The notes: a model not told the origin generated them from the sequence alone. DNA of 64,000 bases from Sistotremastrum niveocremeum HHB9708 (GCA_001630475.1 KV419394.1:558001-622000), one strand, 5' to 3'. Counted from the stretch's first letter, positions 23,037-35,478 are shown. Translations and numbers: made by a program.

Positions 23037-23244
23037 CGTTTCACTTCAAACTCCGCCGCGAGTGCGTAGTGCGACGAGTTGCCCCAAACCTCTACCTTCA
23101 GGCTGTACTGGTCATCCACAAACTTGTCTGCTCAAGTCAGAAACGCTTTCTCTGACCGCCCTTATCTTGCAGTAGTCGCAACTTATCACCCCCGAAGTCT
23201 CGGTGTAGGCGTTCAGCTCACATCGCTGGCTCCAGGGGGGCCAA

Positions 23245-26200
23245 ATGGAGTCCTCGAGCAATATACACACCATTGTCAAGGCACAGATCGTCTTTCTACT
23301 TTCCACACTTACAGAAGAAAATTTTGAGCGCAACCAAGTTGAAATTCGTTCGGTGAGAATTTATCGTCTGACCACCGTGTTCGCCAGTGCTCATGTCATC
23401 ATCCAGCTATCTGAACAACACGGTTCTGATATATATCTCCATTTCATACGACGTCTTATTCTTCATTCCCAACCGCGCTCCGCCACTGCCACACCGTCAT
23501 CCGATCCCTCAGCTGCTCTCACATTCCGCCTGCTCGTGCAAGAAATTCAGCGTCTTGCGCGTGACCCTTTTCTTGCCGATAGATTCAGAGATGGCATCGA
23601 CAAAGCGGAAGGAGATTCTTTTCGTCATTTCGATCTCATCAGGTTTGCGGACCGAGTGGGCCTTCGACCTTTGGAACGTCTCATCCTTGCCGCTTCCATG
23701 ATCAACGGTTCCGCACGTAAAGAACTCTCGAATCAGGCAGTCAGCATTATCCGAGTGGAGTTTGACAATGCCATTTTGTCCCTCTGTCAACATCATTCGT
23801 TTGACCATTCGGATCTATCGCCATCGCAATTAGCGAAGCTACTCCAAAACCTTCTCTGCGAACCTCTCTCTGATTCCCCCCTTCTTGATGCCACGCAGCG
23901 CCAGGCATTAATTGTTGCTGCTCGCACTAAGTACGGCGCGGAAATCGTAAATCCTATTCTTCACCAAATATTCCCAAATCTCAGGTAAATGTATCTCACG
24001 TTGGACATTACCTGTGGTTCTAACCTTTCTCAATGTCAGCTTACGTCCCGGCACGGATTTGGTCCAAGTATTGAATGAGCTTGGTCCGGAAATAACAAGC
24101 GATGTCGATACTGTTCGAGCGCTATTCCGACGCTACGGCCTTACCGACTCTTCGCCCCCCAATGACGCCCAGGTTGCCGAGATCATATCCAGTATGTCGA
24201 GACATGCGAGTGAAGGGGGCCAACTTTGCGATGTGAACGCTTTAGTTCGAGCGATCGCGAGCTTCGTACGTTCTTGTACTCTTCCTTCTATATCAAAACC
24301 TTAAATCCTTGTAGCATACCTCGCTTAATTGGCCAGCCCTGGTTCATGTCTTCGATCGCCCTGATCGTGGAGGCGTCGATACTGCCACTCTGAAACTCCT
24401 GATCTCCATACTCCTTAATGCTCCACGAGAGGAACCACATGCCGTCACTGGCTTCTGGATGGAATGGCGAAATTCTCTCCATCAACTGCGACTCCTGGAC
24501 GCGCTTCTCTCACTACCTGGAGATACATTCAACTTTGTTCTCGTACCTGGAAGACGCGTCGTGACTGTGGATGATGTCGCAGGAGCTAGCCCCACCATCA
24601 AAGCCCTCGCAGCAAACGTGCAAGGCCAAACTTGGAATTCTCTATCCTTGTTCGAGACCTTGATACATTTTGGCAACTCTGATCAGGCCGAGATCCAAGC
24701 CTGTGTAAGGGACATGCTTGACAAAGCCGTGAAGATTAGCGCGGAGCTCGTTCATATGGGCCTCTTGCAAGTCCCGGTCAGTCACTGTACGAGATCCCGC
24801 ATCATGGAGTAATACTGATTTGTCCAATTAGAAACCATGGAACGCATTGCAAGCTGAATACTCTGGGAAGATGTTGGCTATGTTCTTGGCAGGTCATCCC
24901 AACCATCAATTGGTTTTCATGCGGATATGGCAAATCGATCCAACCTACCTTACCACCGCGTTCACCGATTTCTATCATGATAATCAGTTAAACATCACTC
25001 GGATTCTAGATATTGCGCAGGATTTGAAGGTCAGTCCCTTGCGCGATAGTGTTCGTCTTTCTCTGATGACCTGGCAAGATACTGGACACACTCCTGGCAG
25101 TTCGTCCCTTCACCTTCGCGTTAGATGTTGCGGCTTTGGCGTCGCGAAGAGAATACTTGAATCTAGACAAGTGGCTCGCTGATAACATCGCGGATCATGG
25201 AGCGGAGTTTTTGAGAGCAGTCATCGAGTTCTTGGACGCCAAGACAGCTAGTGAAAAGGAAACACGTGTTACAGAACCCGCAGCTGAGTCTCGTACTATG
25301 GCTCTGAGCCCGCAGACCATTGCCATTTTCTTGCGGGTCCTTCGCAACAAGTAAGTCTGCATACAGCCTTCAATCTTTGCAGCTCCTGATCTCCCTCAGC
25401 TCCTCTGTCTTGGCTCCGGGTGATGTTGACTATTGCCTCGAAATCCGCAACGCCTGCCTGCAAATTCACCCCAGGCTGATGAACCTCACTCCAGGCTCCG
25501 AGCAAGAGCCTGGCTTTTCAGTTGTGAGCTACTCCGCGGAGATTGAGAAAGAGGTGGACAGCATCTACAAGCAGATGTACGACGAGAACATTTCCATCGA
25601 CCAAGTGATCGCGCTGCTACAACGCTCGAAAACGTCCAAAAATCCAAGGGATCACGAGATCTTCTCTTGCATGCTCCACTTCCTTTTCGACGAATTCAAA
25701 TTCTTCAACTGCTACCCTGACAGAGAGTTACACATGACTGGATATCTGTTTGGGTCTCTTATCCAGTACAACCTTGTCGACTATATCCCCCTCGGCATTG
25801 CTATCCGATATGTCCTCGATGCACTCCAATGTCCGCCGGACACTAACCTCTTCAAGTTTGGTATCCAAGCCCTCTCTCGTTTCGAGACTCGCCTTCCCGA
25901 GTGGCAGCCTCTTTGCCAGGCTTTACTTCGTATTCCACACCTCCTCGAAGCCCGTCCCGACCTCGCCACTAACCTCAGAAGAGCTCTGAACACTGTGGAC
26001 GACGCAGGGTCGGAGCGTTCGGTTCCACAAGCCCAGGGCGACACTATCCAAACTACTTTCTCCTCTATCCGACCTGATGCACTCCCCGATAATTGGCAAG
26101 AACCTTCAGAAGAGGTATCGGACAAAATCCTCTTCATAGTCAATAATCTCGCACCCAGCAACTTCGAATCCAAGGTCGACGAAATGAAAGAAAGGTTCCA

Positions 26201-29200
26201 GCCTGACTACTCCCGCTGGTTTGCGCACTACCTCGTCGACCAGCGCGTCAGCACGGAACCCAACAATCATCAGTTATACCTTCGATTCCTTGACTCCTTG
26301 TCCAAACCCGACTTGCACAAATTAATTGTGCATGAAACCTTTGTCAAGTCGGCCGCATTATTGAACTCTGAGATGACTCAGAAATCGACGACTGAAAGGA
26401 CGATCCTCAAGAATTTGGGAGCTTGGCTTGGCACTGTCACATTGGCGCGGAACAAGCCAATTAAGCATAAAAACATGGCGTTCAAGGAGTTTCTTCTTGA
26501 AGGGTACGACACCAACCGCTTGATCGTTGCGATCCCCTTTGTATGCAAGATTCTTGAAGCATGCGCTAAGTCGACAATCTTCAAACCGCCAAATCCATGG
26601 CTCATGGCCGTGATTGCGCTATTAGTTGAACTGTATCACTTCGCCGAGCTTAAACTCAACCTCAAATTCGAGATCGAAGTACTTTGCAAGACTCTGGATA
26701 TCGATTTGACGAGAATCGACGCCAGCACTGTCCTTCGAAACCGACCTATAATGGATACGTTAGCAGGGCCACCTCTTCCAGAATATGTTTCCGACATCGA
26801 CGCTCTGCCTATTGGGGGCTATGATCCTTCGCATCTCCCCTCTGATCAACAACAGATATCTCTCCTGAGTACATCTTCTGACGTTGACCCAGCACATCGA
26901 GTTGTTGGATCTCACATCGAAGGCATTCTGGGTAACCTCTCTAACTTGGTTGTCATTAATGCCCAACTTGCACCATTGCACACGAATCATTCTTTCCGAA
27001 GAGCTGTTACAGTGGCAATCGATCGTGGCGTCCGCGAGGTCAGTTATATAGGGGCTCATTTATTTCGGCTGCTAATGGCTAATTAGATAATCGTGCCTGT
27101 TGTCGAGCGCTCTGTTACAATTGCAGGTATCTCGTCTCGAGAACTTGTCTCAAAAGATTTTGCCATGGAAGGAAGTGAAGATAAGATGCGCAAGGCTGCT
27201 CTGTTGATGGCCCAGAAGTTGGCTGGCAGTTTGGCTTTGGTTACGTGTAAAGAGCCGCTCAAGAGTAATCTGGGGGCTCACATTCGCCATGCGCTCACAG
27301 AGCAAGGATTCAATGAGGTTTGGAATCTAGTCACCGCGAGTGTTCAATCAACTCATCATATGTGCAGCAAATGGTGTCTGAACAGGTCATTGGCATGCTA
27401 GTGTTGGACAATATCGAAGCCGCCTGTGCCGCCATCGAGCGAGCTGCCATGGATCGCGCCGTGATGGAGATCGATGATGCTCTTGCTCCTGCGTATGAGA
27501 TGAGACGAAGACATCGAGAGGTAATTTTCCAGATCGCCATTGCCCGCTCCCTAAACTGATGTCATTCTAGGTGCGACCTGGACTACCATTTTGGGATGCC
27601 GCGGGAGCGAATCTCGAATTCCTGGCACACCTTCCCGACCCATTGAGAATCAAGCCTAATGGATTGCAGCTGCCTCAGTGGCGAGTATACGAAGACTTCC
27701 GTAGGTCTTTTCTGTTTTCCGTCTAATTTGTGCTCACGGTGAAAATTAGTTGGCTTCGATCCAAAGAGGAAGCTTAGCGCCCGACCCACATCCACTTTAC
27801 CTTACCCTTCGGCTGAACATCTGGCTTCAACATTCAATTCTCGTTCTCCCGTCCTGGAGGTTGCGGACCGTAATCTGACTGCACCATCCCTCTTGTCTCA
27901 GGCTGAAGTCATGGAGAGATTTGTCGTGATGACTCATGAACTTGAGATGCTAGTTACTCAGATTCCCAACCAACCATTGTCGGCGCTGCCTGTTGCCCAT
28001 GAGGTCAAGCAATTGATACGCCAAATTCTGTTCTGTGCCGCCCAGTCTACGGATCGCGACAAAGTAGCTCTCCAGATGTCTCAGCGAATAGTCCAACATC
28101 TGTACAAAACTGCGAGCCAACTCGGGAGGGAGGCTTATGTGACCATTCTTGATCAACTTTGCCGTTCGTTCCCAGAGGTCCAGAAAGAAGCGACAGAATG
28201 GCTCATATACGCAGAAGATGAGGTTAGCCCCCGACCTTTTCGACCGCATTCGGCGTACTAACAGCTTCTTCAGCGTAAATACAATGTGCCTGTCACAGTC
28301 ACCTTGCTTAGAAGTGGTTTGATCCCCGTTGCTCAACAGGACGCTCAACTTGCACGATTAATGTGGAGGGAGGCTCGACCTAGTCTCATAGACTTCACCG
28401 CCAACCTCATTCGGGAGTGCCTAGCTGGAGATACGCCTGTTGCAACACAAGCCCAATTCCAAGATTCCTTGTCGACATTGCTACGTGCGGCGGAACTGGG
28501 CAAGTTGACGGAAAGGTAAGATCTTTGTGTCTTTCTTCTTTTGGCATATCCTGAGTCTTGACAGGGGCTCTCTATTATTGGAGGACTTGGGCCGTGTTGC
28601 GAAATCTCGGACAACACTCGCCTCGGCAGAATCCGCAGCCGATCCAACCATCAAGGCTGATTACGGACACCTCCATGATCGCTTATTCGTCTGGTTCCAG
28701 CAATGGGTGATGATATTCCAGCGCTCTCCTTCGCCCGAGAAAGCTTTCATCCCGTTTGTGTCTCAGCTCCAGAAGGAAGGGATCTTAAAACAAGACGATG
28801 TATCTTTCCTTTTCTTCAGGATCTGCACCGAAGCTAGTATTGAAAGCTATACTGGTGCTGTGACCGGAGAAGGCATCGATCCTGAAGCTGCTTTCGAAGC
28901 GATCGATGCGATGTCTAAGTTGATTGCTTTGATCATTAGATATCACGGAGAGGCATCTGCGAGCAACAACGATCAGCTCAAGGCACATTATCTGACCAAG
29001 ATTCTGTCTATTGTGGTTGTTGTGCTTGCTCACGCCCACGAAGAGCAAGGCACTTCGTTCCAACAGAAGCCTTATTTCCGGTTCTTCTCCAGTCTCTTCA
29101 ACGATTTGCACGCGATAGAGCCTCATGTCGGGTCGGCTTACTTCCCGCTGATGATTGCACTCAGGTATATTACCATAATCAAATTTCCCTGTATTGTTGT

Positions 29201-30408
29201 TCTCACCACCTTTCGTAGCGACACCTTCAGCTCTTTGCAACCCATATACTTCCCAGGCTTCGCTTTCTCTTGGATGTGCTTGATCTCTCATCGTTTGTTC
29301 ATGCCAAAGCTACTTTCATCAGAGAGTCGAGAGGTACGTTCAAATTAGCAGATGTCTGACCCATGTCTCATCCTTGACACTAGGGTTGGTCGGCTTTCCA
29401 CACCCTTCTAGTCTCCTTGTTCAAGTTCTTGGGCTTCTTCCTCAACGCGTTGGATCTCAAGGATGCAGCCCGCGACCTTTATCGTGGTGCTGTCAGGATA
29501 CTTCTTGTCCTTCTTCACGACTTCCCAGAATTCCTTGCCGAGTATTACTTCAGTATCTGCGAGGCGATTCCTCCCAAATGCATTCAGCTTCGCAACGTGG
29601 TGCTCAGTGCCTTCCCCATGCACGTCGTCCTCCCGGATCCCTATCTCCGCAACTTGCAGTTGGAGTCTTTGTCTGACATCGGACCCATCCCCCCCATCTT
29701 GTCGGACTTTACTTCCGCCTTGCAACCGGGAGAGCTGAGGACGTATCTGGACCATTTCCTCCTCAATCGAGGGACCACGTCCTTCCTCCCTTCTCTAAAA
29801 GAACGTCTCCGAATTGCGGACGGTTCACCTAATCCTGAAAAGTATAATTTATCGTTGATCAATTCCTTGGTCATGTATATTGGGGTTTCTTCGGTAGCGC
29901 AAGCAAAAGCTCGAAGCGGGTCTGCAGTTTTTGTAGCCTCCGATCCGGGGGTCGTAATCCTTCAATATCTGGCGATGAACTTGAACGTGGAAGGTAGCTT
30001 TCCTTTTTTGGAGTTACGATGTTCATGAAGCTAACGATTGTCGTAGGCCAACATCATCTGTTAAGTTCCATGGTCCTGCACCTTCGTTATCCAAACGCAC
30101 ACACTCATTGGTTCAGCTCTTTACTTCTGCACCTCTTTGTAGAAGTCAAAGACGAAGTGTTCTGCGAGTTAATGACGAAGGTCCTTCTCGAGAGGTTCAT
30201 CGGACATCGGCCTCATCCATGGGGCGCACTTGTAACCTTCATCGAGTTGCTGCGCAACCCCAAGTACGAGTTCTGGAGCCGAGAGTTCACGCGCATTGCA
30301 CCAGAAATTACGATGCTGCTGGAAGGAGTGAGTATCGGAGGTCCGCTTCTTCGTGAAAGGTGACTTGACGTGGTATTGCAGGTTGCGAAGACGCTACCTC
30401 CGTCATAG
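23245..30408 (+). CDS. NOT1: CCR4-NOT complex scaffold NOT1
   Basis: Central scaffold of the CCR4-NOT deadenylase. About twenty exons and roughly 2,000 residues. The chosen ATG at 23245 gives MESSSNIHTIVKAQIVFLLS, the conserved start of the N-terminal HEAT region; an upstream start cannot be ruled out. Regions in order: N-terminal HEAT repeats (23245-25400); the TTP-binding-type block with DEFKFFNCYPDRELHMTGY (about 25500-25960); the CAF1-binding MIF4G domain with LVDQRVSTEPNNHQLYLRF and EFLLEGYDTNRLIVAIPF (26100-26760); the CNOT9-binding DUF3819 block with GVREIIVPVVERSVTIAG (26900-27540); and the C-terminal NOT module ending FWSREFTRIAPEITMLLEG and VAKTLPPS. Intron 1 (54 nt after EIRS) has no stop and keeps frame if retained. 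No truncation seen. Confidence 0.95.
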
Positions 30409-31306
30409 AGACGTTACCACAGTGGTTCTCAATTATATATATATCTGTTGATTCACGTGTAACTTTTGTTGTCGGTTTGCCTATTCTTCTGTTTAGTACT
30501 CTAAGTTGGCTTTCAGTTTTCCTTGCACCTCTCCATCTGTAGAACATTGTATCATCATATAAGAGCTACGTTTTGCTGGATCTCTAATGCTATTACTGTC
30601 GCTATACTTTCCGATATTCGAGTCGAAGGATCAGAAAACCGGGAATAACCGCATGATCCGTCCCCCCAACCACCGTTCGGCGCCGTACAAACTCCCTATT
30701 GGACCGTGGCGACGCGAGCAGAAGAGATGCCTTTGCCTTCCTCTGCAGACCTTGACGTACAAAAATCCACGATGATATAAATCGCTATGGCTCCTTAAAT
30801 TTCCATTTTTGTCCGTCCCTGGGGATGGGGATTCTGGGGAAGCAGAAAGTGTGGGGAAGCTCCGAAAGCCTCACGCGATCAGCCGATCGCTCGGCTTGGT
30901 GGTCAATCAGGGCTGTATAGAAAGCGTGATGTCACGCTCCTGTTCGTCGATTTTCTACAGCCTCCAGAAAGCTGAAGACAGAAGATTTGTTCGACCATGC
31001 GGCGTTAGTGCTTTAAAAGTGTGAAAGAGAATGGTTGTCAATGTCAAGAAATGCACACGGGCCAGGCGCCTAAATTTAGCGGAGTGCACCACGTGAGCGC
31101 CGGCCTCGGTTCCGGCAAGGCTTTTGATTATTTATGGGTGTTGCGATTGAAGAAATCGGCGACTCTTTTCCTCTCTTCTCCCACTCTGCCAGCCATCCTG
31201 GCCTCCTCTGTCTCTCTTTTCTCGCCGTGATACACGCTCGTCGAGACCTTCCGGTCCACCACACTCTTTTCTGTCTTTCTTTCTCTGGGCCCCGTGTTTT
31301 CTGGCA
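30409..31306. other. Intergenic, NOT1 3' side / GH13 promoter
   Basis: 898 bp without a credible gene. The last 150 bp before the GH13 ATG are strongly CT-rich on the plus strand, a common feature of well-expressed fungal promoters. Nothing else stood out. Confidence 0.5.
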
Positions 31307-33569
31307 ATGTTGAACCTCCAATTGTTTCTATTTATTTTATCCCATCTTTCATATTGTGCATTGGCTGCGACCGCGGATCAATGGCGAGGACGCTCCATAT
31401 ACCAGTACGCAACAGCAGCGTCGTGCCATGACTTCTTGCTGACTTCAGAATCGTTCAGGGTCGTGACGGACCGTTATGCTCTACCACCGAATGCTCCCAA
31501 CAGCACCTGTGATCCAGGCCAGCAGACTTGGTGTGGAGGGACTTGGAACTCAATTACTGCGAATTTGGATTACATTCAGAATGCTGGCTTCACTGCAGGT
31601 GAGTTTCCTGTTCTTTTAGCTATGCGAGCCCTCGTGTGACCGTCTTGTAGTTTGGATCAGGTACCGCTTTTTACACTGCACCCGATGCATTTTTATGCTC
31701 ATATATGCGCTAGTCCGGTTTCACAGAATTGGGAAGGACCTCGGACGCCATACGGAGACGCATATACTGGGTACTGGGTACAGGACATCTCGCAACTGAA
31801 CGAGCATTTCGGCACTTCCGACGACCTCAAGGCTCTTTCCTCTGCCCTTCACTCTCGCGGCATGTATTTGATGGTGGACGTCGTCATCAATAATGTCATG
31901 GCCCTCAGCACGAAACCCGACTATTCCAACTATTTCCTCAAAGATGCTTCTCAATATCATCCCTATTGCCCCGTGGATTGGGGAAACCGAACGAGCGAAA
32001 TGAATTGCTGGTTAGGTGATACTAAAGTGACGCTCCCCGATGTCAACACTACAAATCCGACGGTGGTCTCCGCTTACCAACAGTGGATCCAACAATTTGT
32101 TCAAGAGTATAGTGTCGATGGTCTGCGCATAGATGGTATGTCTGTTTTTTTTCTCCACCTTATTGGCTGTTGACGAGTCTTCTTCAGCCGCAAAGTACGT
32201 GACAACTCTATCTCTCAAGCCACTGGCCCTGAAAACGATCTAGGCATGTTAACGCTGACTTCTGGCCTGGCTTTTGCCAAGCGGCAGGCATCTTCTGTAT
32301 GGGTGAAGTATTCGGCAACGATATTGGGTTCGTCTCTTTCCGTGACTTCGTCAAACCCTTTTCATTGCCTTTTTTCAGAGAATGTGCTGAATATCAAGGC
32401 GTCATGGACTCTGTCCTGAACTACCCTATCTACGACGCTCTTGTTCAGGCGTTCCAAATCCCTGGCCCAGGAAATATGACCGGTCTTGTGGAAGTCATGA
32501 AGCAATCACAACAAAGTTATCGCGACGTGACCGTTCTGGGAAACTTCTTGGAAAACCAGGACAATCCGCGTTGGACAAACATCTCCGTGGATCCGCAGAG
32601 CATGTAGTGAGTACCAAACTTGAAAGATCGGCCAAATTTAGGAGATACTTATATGCGTCGCGTCATAGCAACGCAATCACGTATAACTTCATGTCCGACG
32701 GGTGCGCATATAGCGTTTTATTATATTATCCATCAACTGAGGGGCTTTTCTTAGCATACCGATCGTGTATTATGGCCAAGAACAACGTCTTAATGGCAAC
32801 AATGATCCGGTACGACCGTTCATCCTGCTTGTCGGGTTGAGCTAATATCCGCGCTGGATTCGCTAGTGGAATCGTGGTCCACTTTGGCCAACGGGATACG
32901 TCAACTCATCAACATATCAGCTAATCACTACTTTAAATACCTTCCGTAACTTCCTTGTTAACACAACCGATTGGGCCACTTCAAATACTTCGGTGCTCAC
33001 CATTGGCCCGAATGAGCTTGCGATCATGAAGGGATCAGTTATCAGCGTCCTCACCAACGTTGGTTCTCCGGTGAATTTGAGTCTTAATATCAAAGTTTCC
33101 ACCGTTACTCACAACTTTTAATAGCCTCAGAACAGTAGTATCGCCGTATATACACCTTACCCTCAGAGTGCCGCCTTGCTTGAGTCAGTCGTTTTCTGGG
33201 ATTATTGGATCAACCCTCTCACGCAGCAGTCATATAGTATCTTCACGTGTGTACAATACGCCGTGGGCAGTAATGGAGCGGTCGAAGTTTCCTACGCCTC
33301 AGGAGGTCAAGCTGTGGTAGGTGTCCAGTGCTGTTATTCCTATCCGGCATTTTTGACGGTCTATACCATTGTAGGTTCTCATCCCAAGTGTCTATCTAGC
33401 GGGTTCCGGTCTCTGTGGCTATACGAAGAACGCGAACATCAAAGTAAACAACAAAGGGAGCAAGGGTTCCTTGGAGTCAAGCGCACCGGCGACCGCAAGA
33501 ATTCCTTCTCTGATAGCTATGGCATTGGTATCTCTGGTATTCGCAACGTCATCAATCCTGGTGTCGTAA
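31307..33569 (+). CDS. GPI-anchored GH13 alpha-glucanotransferase/amylase-like enzyme
   Basis: Signal peptide MLNLQLFLFILSHLSYCALA, then a fungal-type GH13 domain: DQWRGRSIYQ, VWISPVSQNW, SVDGLRIDAAKH with the nucleophile Asp (32132-32134), MGEVFGNDIG with the acid Glu (32305-32307) and FLENQDNPRW with the third Asp (32560-32562). Two histidines usual in alpha-amylases are replaced: region I reads DVVINN (Asn codon 31892-31894) and region IV reads ENQD (Gln codon 32557-32559). The C-terminus is SSAPATARIPSLIAMALVSL then a short hydrophobic end, a clear GPI signal. These traits match Aspergillus AgtA-type cell-wall alpha-glucanotransferases, as I recall them, better than secreted amylases. About 12 exons, including exons of 10 and 7 nt. 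Likely acts on cell-wall alpha-glucan; activity is inferred. Confidence 0.88.
31651..31660 (+). other. 10-nt microexon of the GH13 gene
   Basis: TTTGGATCAG lies between TAG at 31648-31650 and a GTACCG donor at 31661. Joined to the exons on both sides it gives GCA GTT TGG ATC AGT CCG, A-V-W-I-S-P, the conserved strand before PVSQNW. Ten is not a multiple of three, so it is needed to keep frame. Confidence 0.9.
32188..32194 (+). other. 7-nt microexon of the GH13 gene
   Basis: CCGCAAA lies between TTCAG ending at 32187 and a GTACGT donor at 32195. The preceding exon ends ATA GAT G at 32135 and the next starts at 32244. The join reads GAT GCC GCA AAG CAT GTT, D-A-A-K-H-V, exactly the GH13 region II motif after the catalytic Asp. 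Without it the frame is lost. Confidence 0.9.
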
Positions 33570-34035
33570 TGTCAAATGTGGTTTAATCGCTTTGGGTACA
33601 TAGTGTTTTCATGTAAGACCCCCTCAATGTTGTACAACAACATATACCTTTTCACCCTTTACTCGATCCTTCACTTGTTTTTGATTCTGGTACTCTGGAC
33701 GCGCCACCGAATACCGCTTCGACGACGACGACAGCTGGGACAAAATCCATAACCATGTCAACTAAAAATATCGTTGAAAGCTTTCGGCACCTTGAAAGCG
33801 GCAGCCAAGAAAACATCCGGAGCCGAACTTTCCTAAAAGGAACTCGGATGCTCGGCACCAGATCTCCGTCAATCTCACCCGGTTCCTTGACGGCGATGCG
33901 CCAATCACTGAGTCATGGTAAATCAGCTGGTAAATCTTGGTGGTGGCCAGCTCTTACTTTCAATTTCCAAGACCATAATCGTCCGCGTACACATTGGCTT
34001 CTCAACTTATATCCTCGTTGTCCAGGATAACTTCA
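33570..34035. other. Intergenic, GH13 3' side / RTCA promoter
   Basis: 466 bp. Overlapping frames on both strands (about 68-91 codons) show no domain. Nothing recognised. Confidence 0.45.
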
Positions 34036-35327
34036 ATGGTGCGAGAGCTTGACGGAAGCATTTTGGAAGGGGGCGGACAGCTGCTTCGAAACGCAACGGC
34101 TTTAGCTGCACTCACGAACCGGTCGATCAGAGTATCTAAGATTCGTGCTGGGAGAAGACCGCCTGGGCTGAAGCCACAGCACGTTGCAGGTAGGAATGTA
34201 AAGATGACTAGATAGAAACGGTTGACTGAGTCGAAACAGGCTCAAAATTAGTTGCACAGATCTGCCTTGCACAGCTCGATGGGGCAGACAAGGGATCAGA
34301 CGAGCTCACATTTTCTCCTCGAAATATAAGACTGGGAAACTACTCTGCCGACCCAGGAACAGCTGGCTCTACCACACTCCTCTTCCAAGTCTCACTGCCA
34401 ACCCTGCTGTTTTCTACTTCGCCAATACCTACCATATCCACGTTGAAGCTCAGAGGAGGAACCAATGCAGTCCAGGCGCCTCAAATAGACTACACTGAGA
34501 ACGTCTTTCTCCCTTTTCTTCGGCAACATTTTGGAATTCTCGTCGAGCTGGATATCAGAAAGCGAGGGTACTGGCCTAAAGGCGGGGGAGAAATCCGCCT
34601 CAGTATAACCAGCCGCCAAGATCCCTTGCCTTCATTCCAACTTCTTGAGCGCGGCGAAGTGACCAAAATACGAGGAAGATCGTTCGCTGCAGGTCTTCCC
34701 GCCGCGCTGGCCCGAACAATGGCAGAAACGGCTCGAAATCATCTCATCGAAGCTGGTATAGACGAATCGAAAATCGAGATCACGGCACTTCGAGAGAAGG
34801 AGGGGACTGCTGTAGGTTCCGGATCAGGGATCGTTCTGTGGGCCGAAACCGAGAATGGCTGTATCCTCGGCGGCAACGCACTGGGTCAGAAAGGAAAGAC
34901 TCCAGAGGCTGTTGGCTCAGAGGCCGCTGATGAGCTTGTGCGCAATCTGAGTCATGGAGGATGTGTGGACGAATATCTCCAGGTATGAGCATTATATGCT
35001 TGATTTTCTTCATTAACAGATGGTGAACTGGAATTCAGGATCAGATTATCATCTTCATGGCTCTAGCAGACGGCGTTTCGCAAATCTTGGTTGGACCATT
35101 GACTCTCCATACCAAGTTAGTCCACCCAATCCAGATCAATACTCACACTCCTGATGTGACTTAACTCTACTAGAACAGCGATATGGGTCGCCGAACAGCT
35201 GACAGAAGCCCGGTTTCAAGTTGAAGAAGTTGACATGAATCGAGTGCTTCTGTCCTGCACGGGGACGGGGTTTCGACGAATAATCAATCATCAAGCTCAA
35301 GCTCAAGGGAGTCCAACCTGGAATTAA
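34036..35327 (+). CDS. RTCA: RNA 3'-terminal phosphate cyclase
   Basis: Converts an RNA 3'-phosphate to a 2',3'-cyclic phosphate using ATP. The ATG at 34036 gives [20 protein letters not shown], the family's signature start, then [44 protein letters not shown] and [15 protein letters not shown]. The end has [20 protein letters not shown] followed by [10 protein letters not shown]. The His of LTLHTKT (35108-35110) aligns with the adenylated nucleophile of RtcA. The presence of this His argues for the cyclase rather than the RCL1 ribosome-biogenesis paralogue, which lacks it. Five or so exons, roughly 365 residues, complete. Confidence 0.92.
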
Positions 35328-35478
35328 CTATCTGCGGAGAGATGATTTCCAGCCAGCAGTGTCGCTATATTGAACTGTGAAAGACTCAGAATTACACGAC
35401 TAATCGCTCTATAAATTACATTATAGCATGTAAAACAAATATGATCATACTTATACAGTTCGTGAAAAGGGATGCAAA

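Noticed and set aside
31307-33569. GH13 gene as an ordinary secreted alpha-amylase
   Set aside because: GPI signal and loss of both active-site histidines fit the glucanotransferase branch better, although amylase activity cannot be excluded.
33755-34030. 91-codon plus-strand frame before RTCA
   Set aside because: No domain and ends just before the RTCA start; treated as intergenic.
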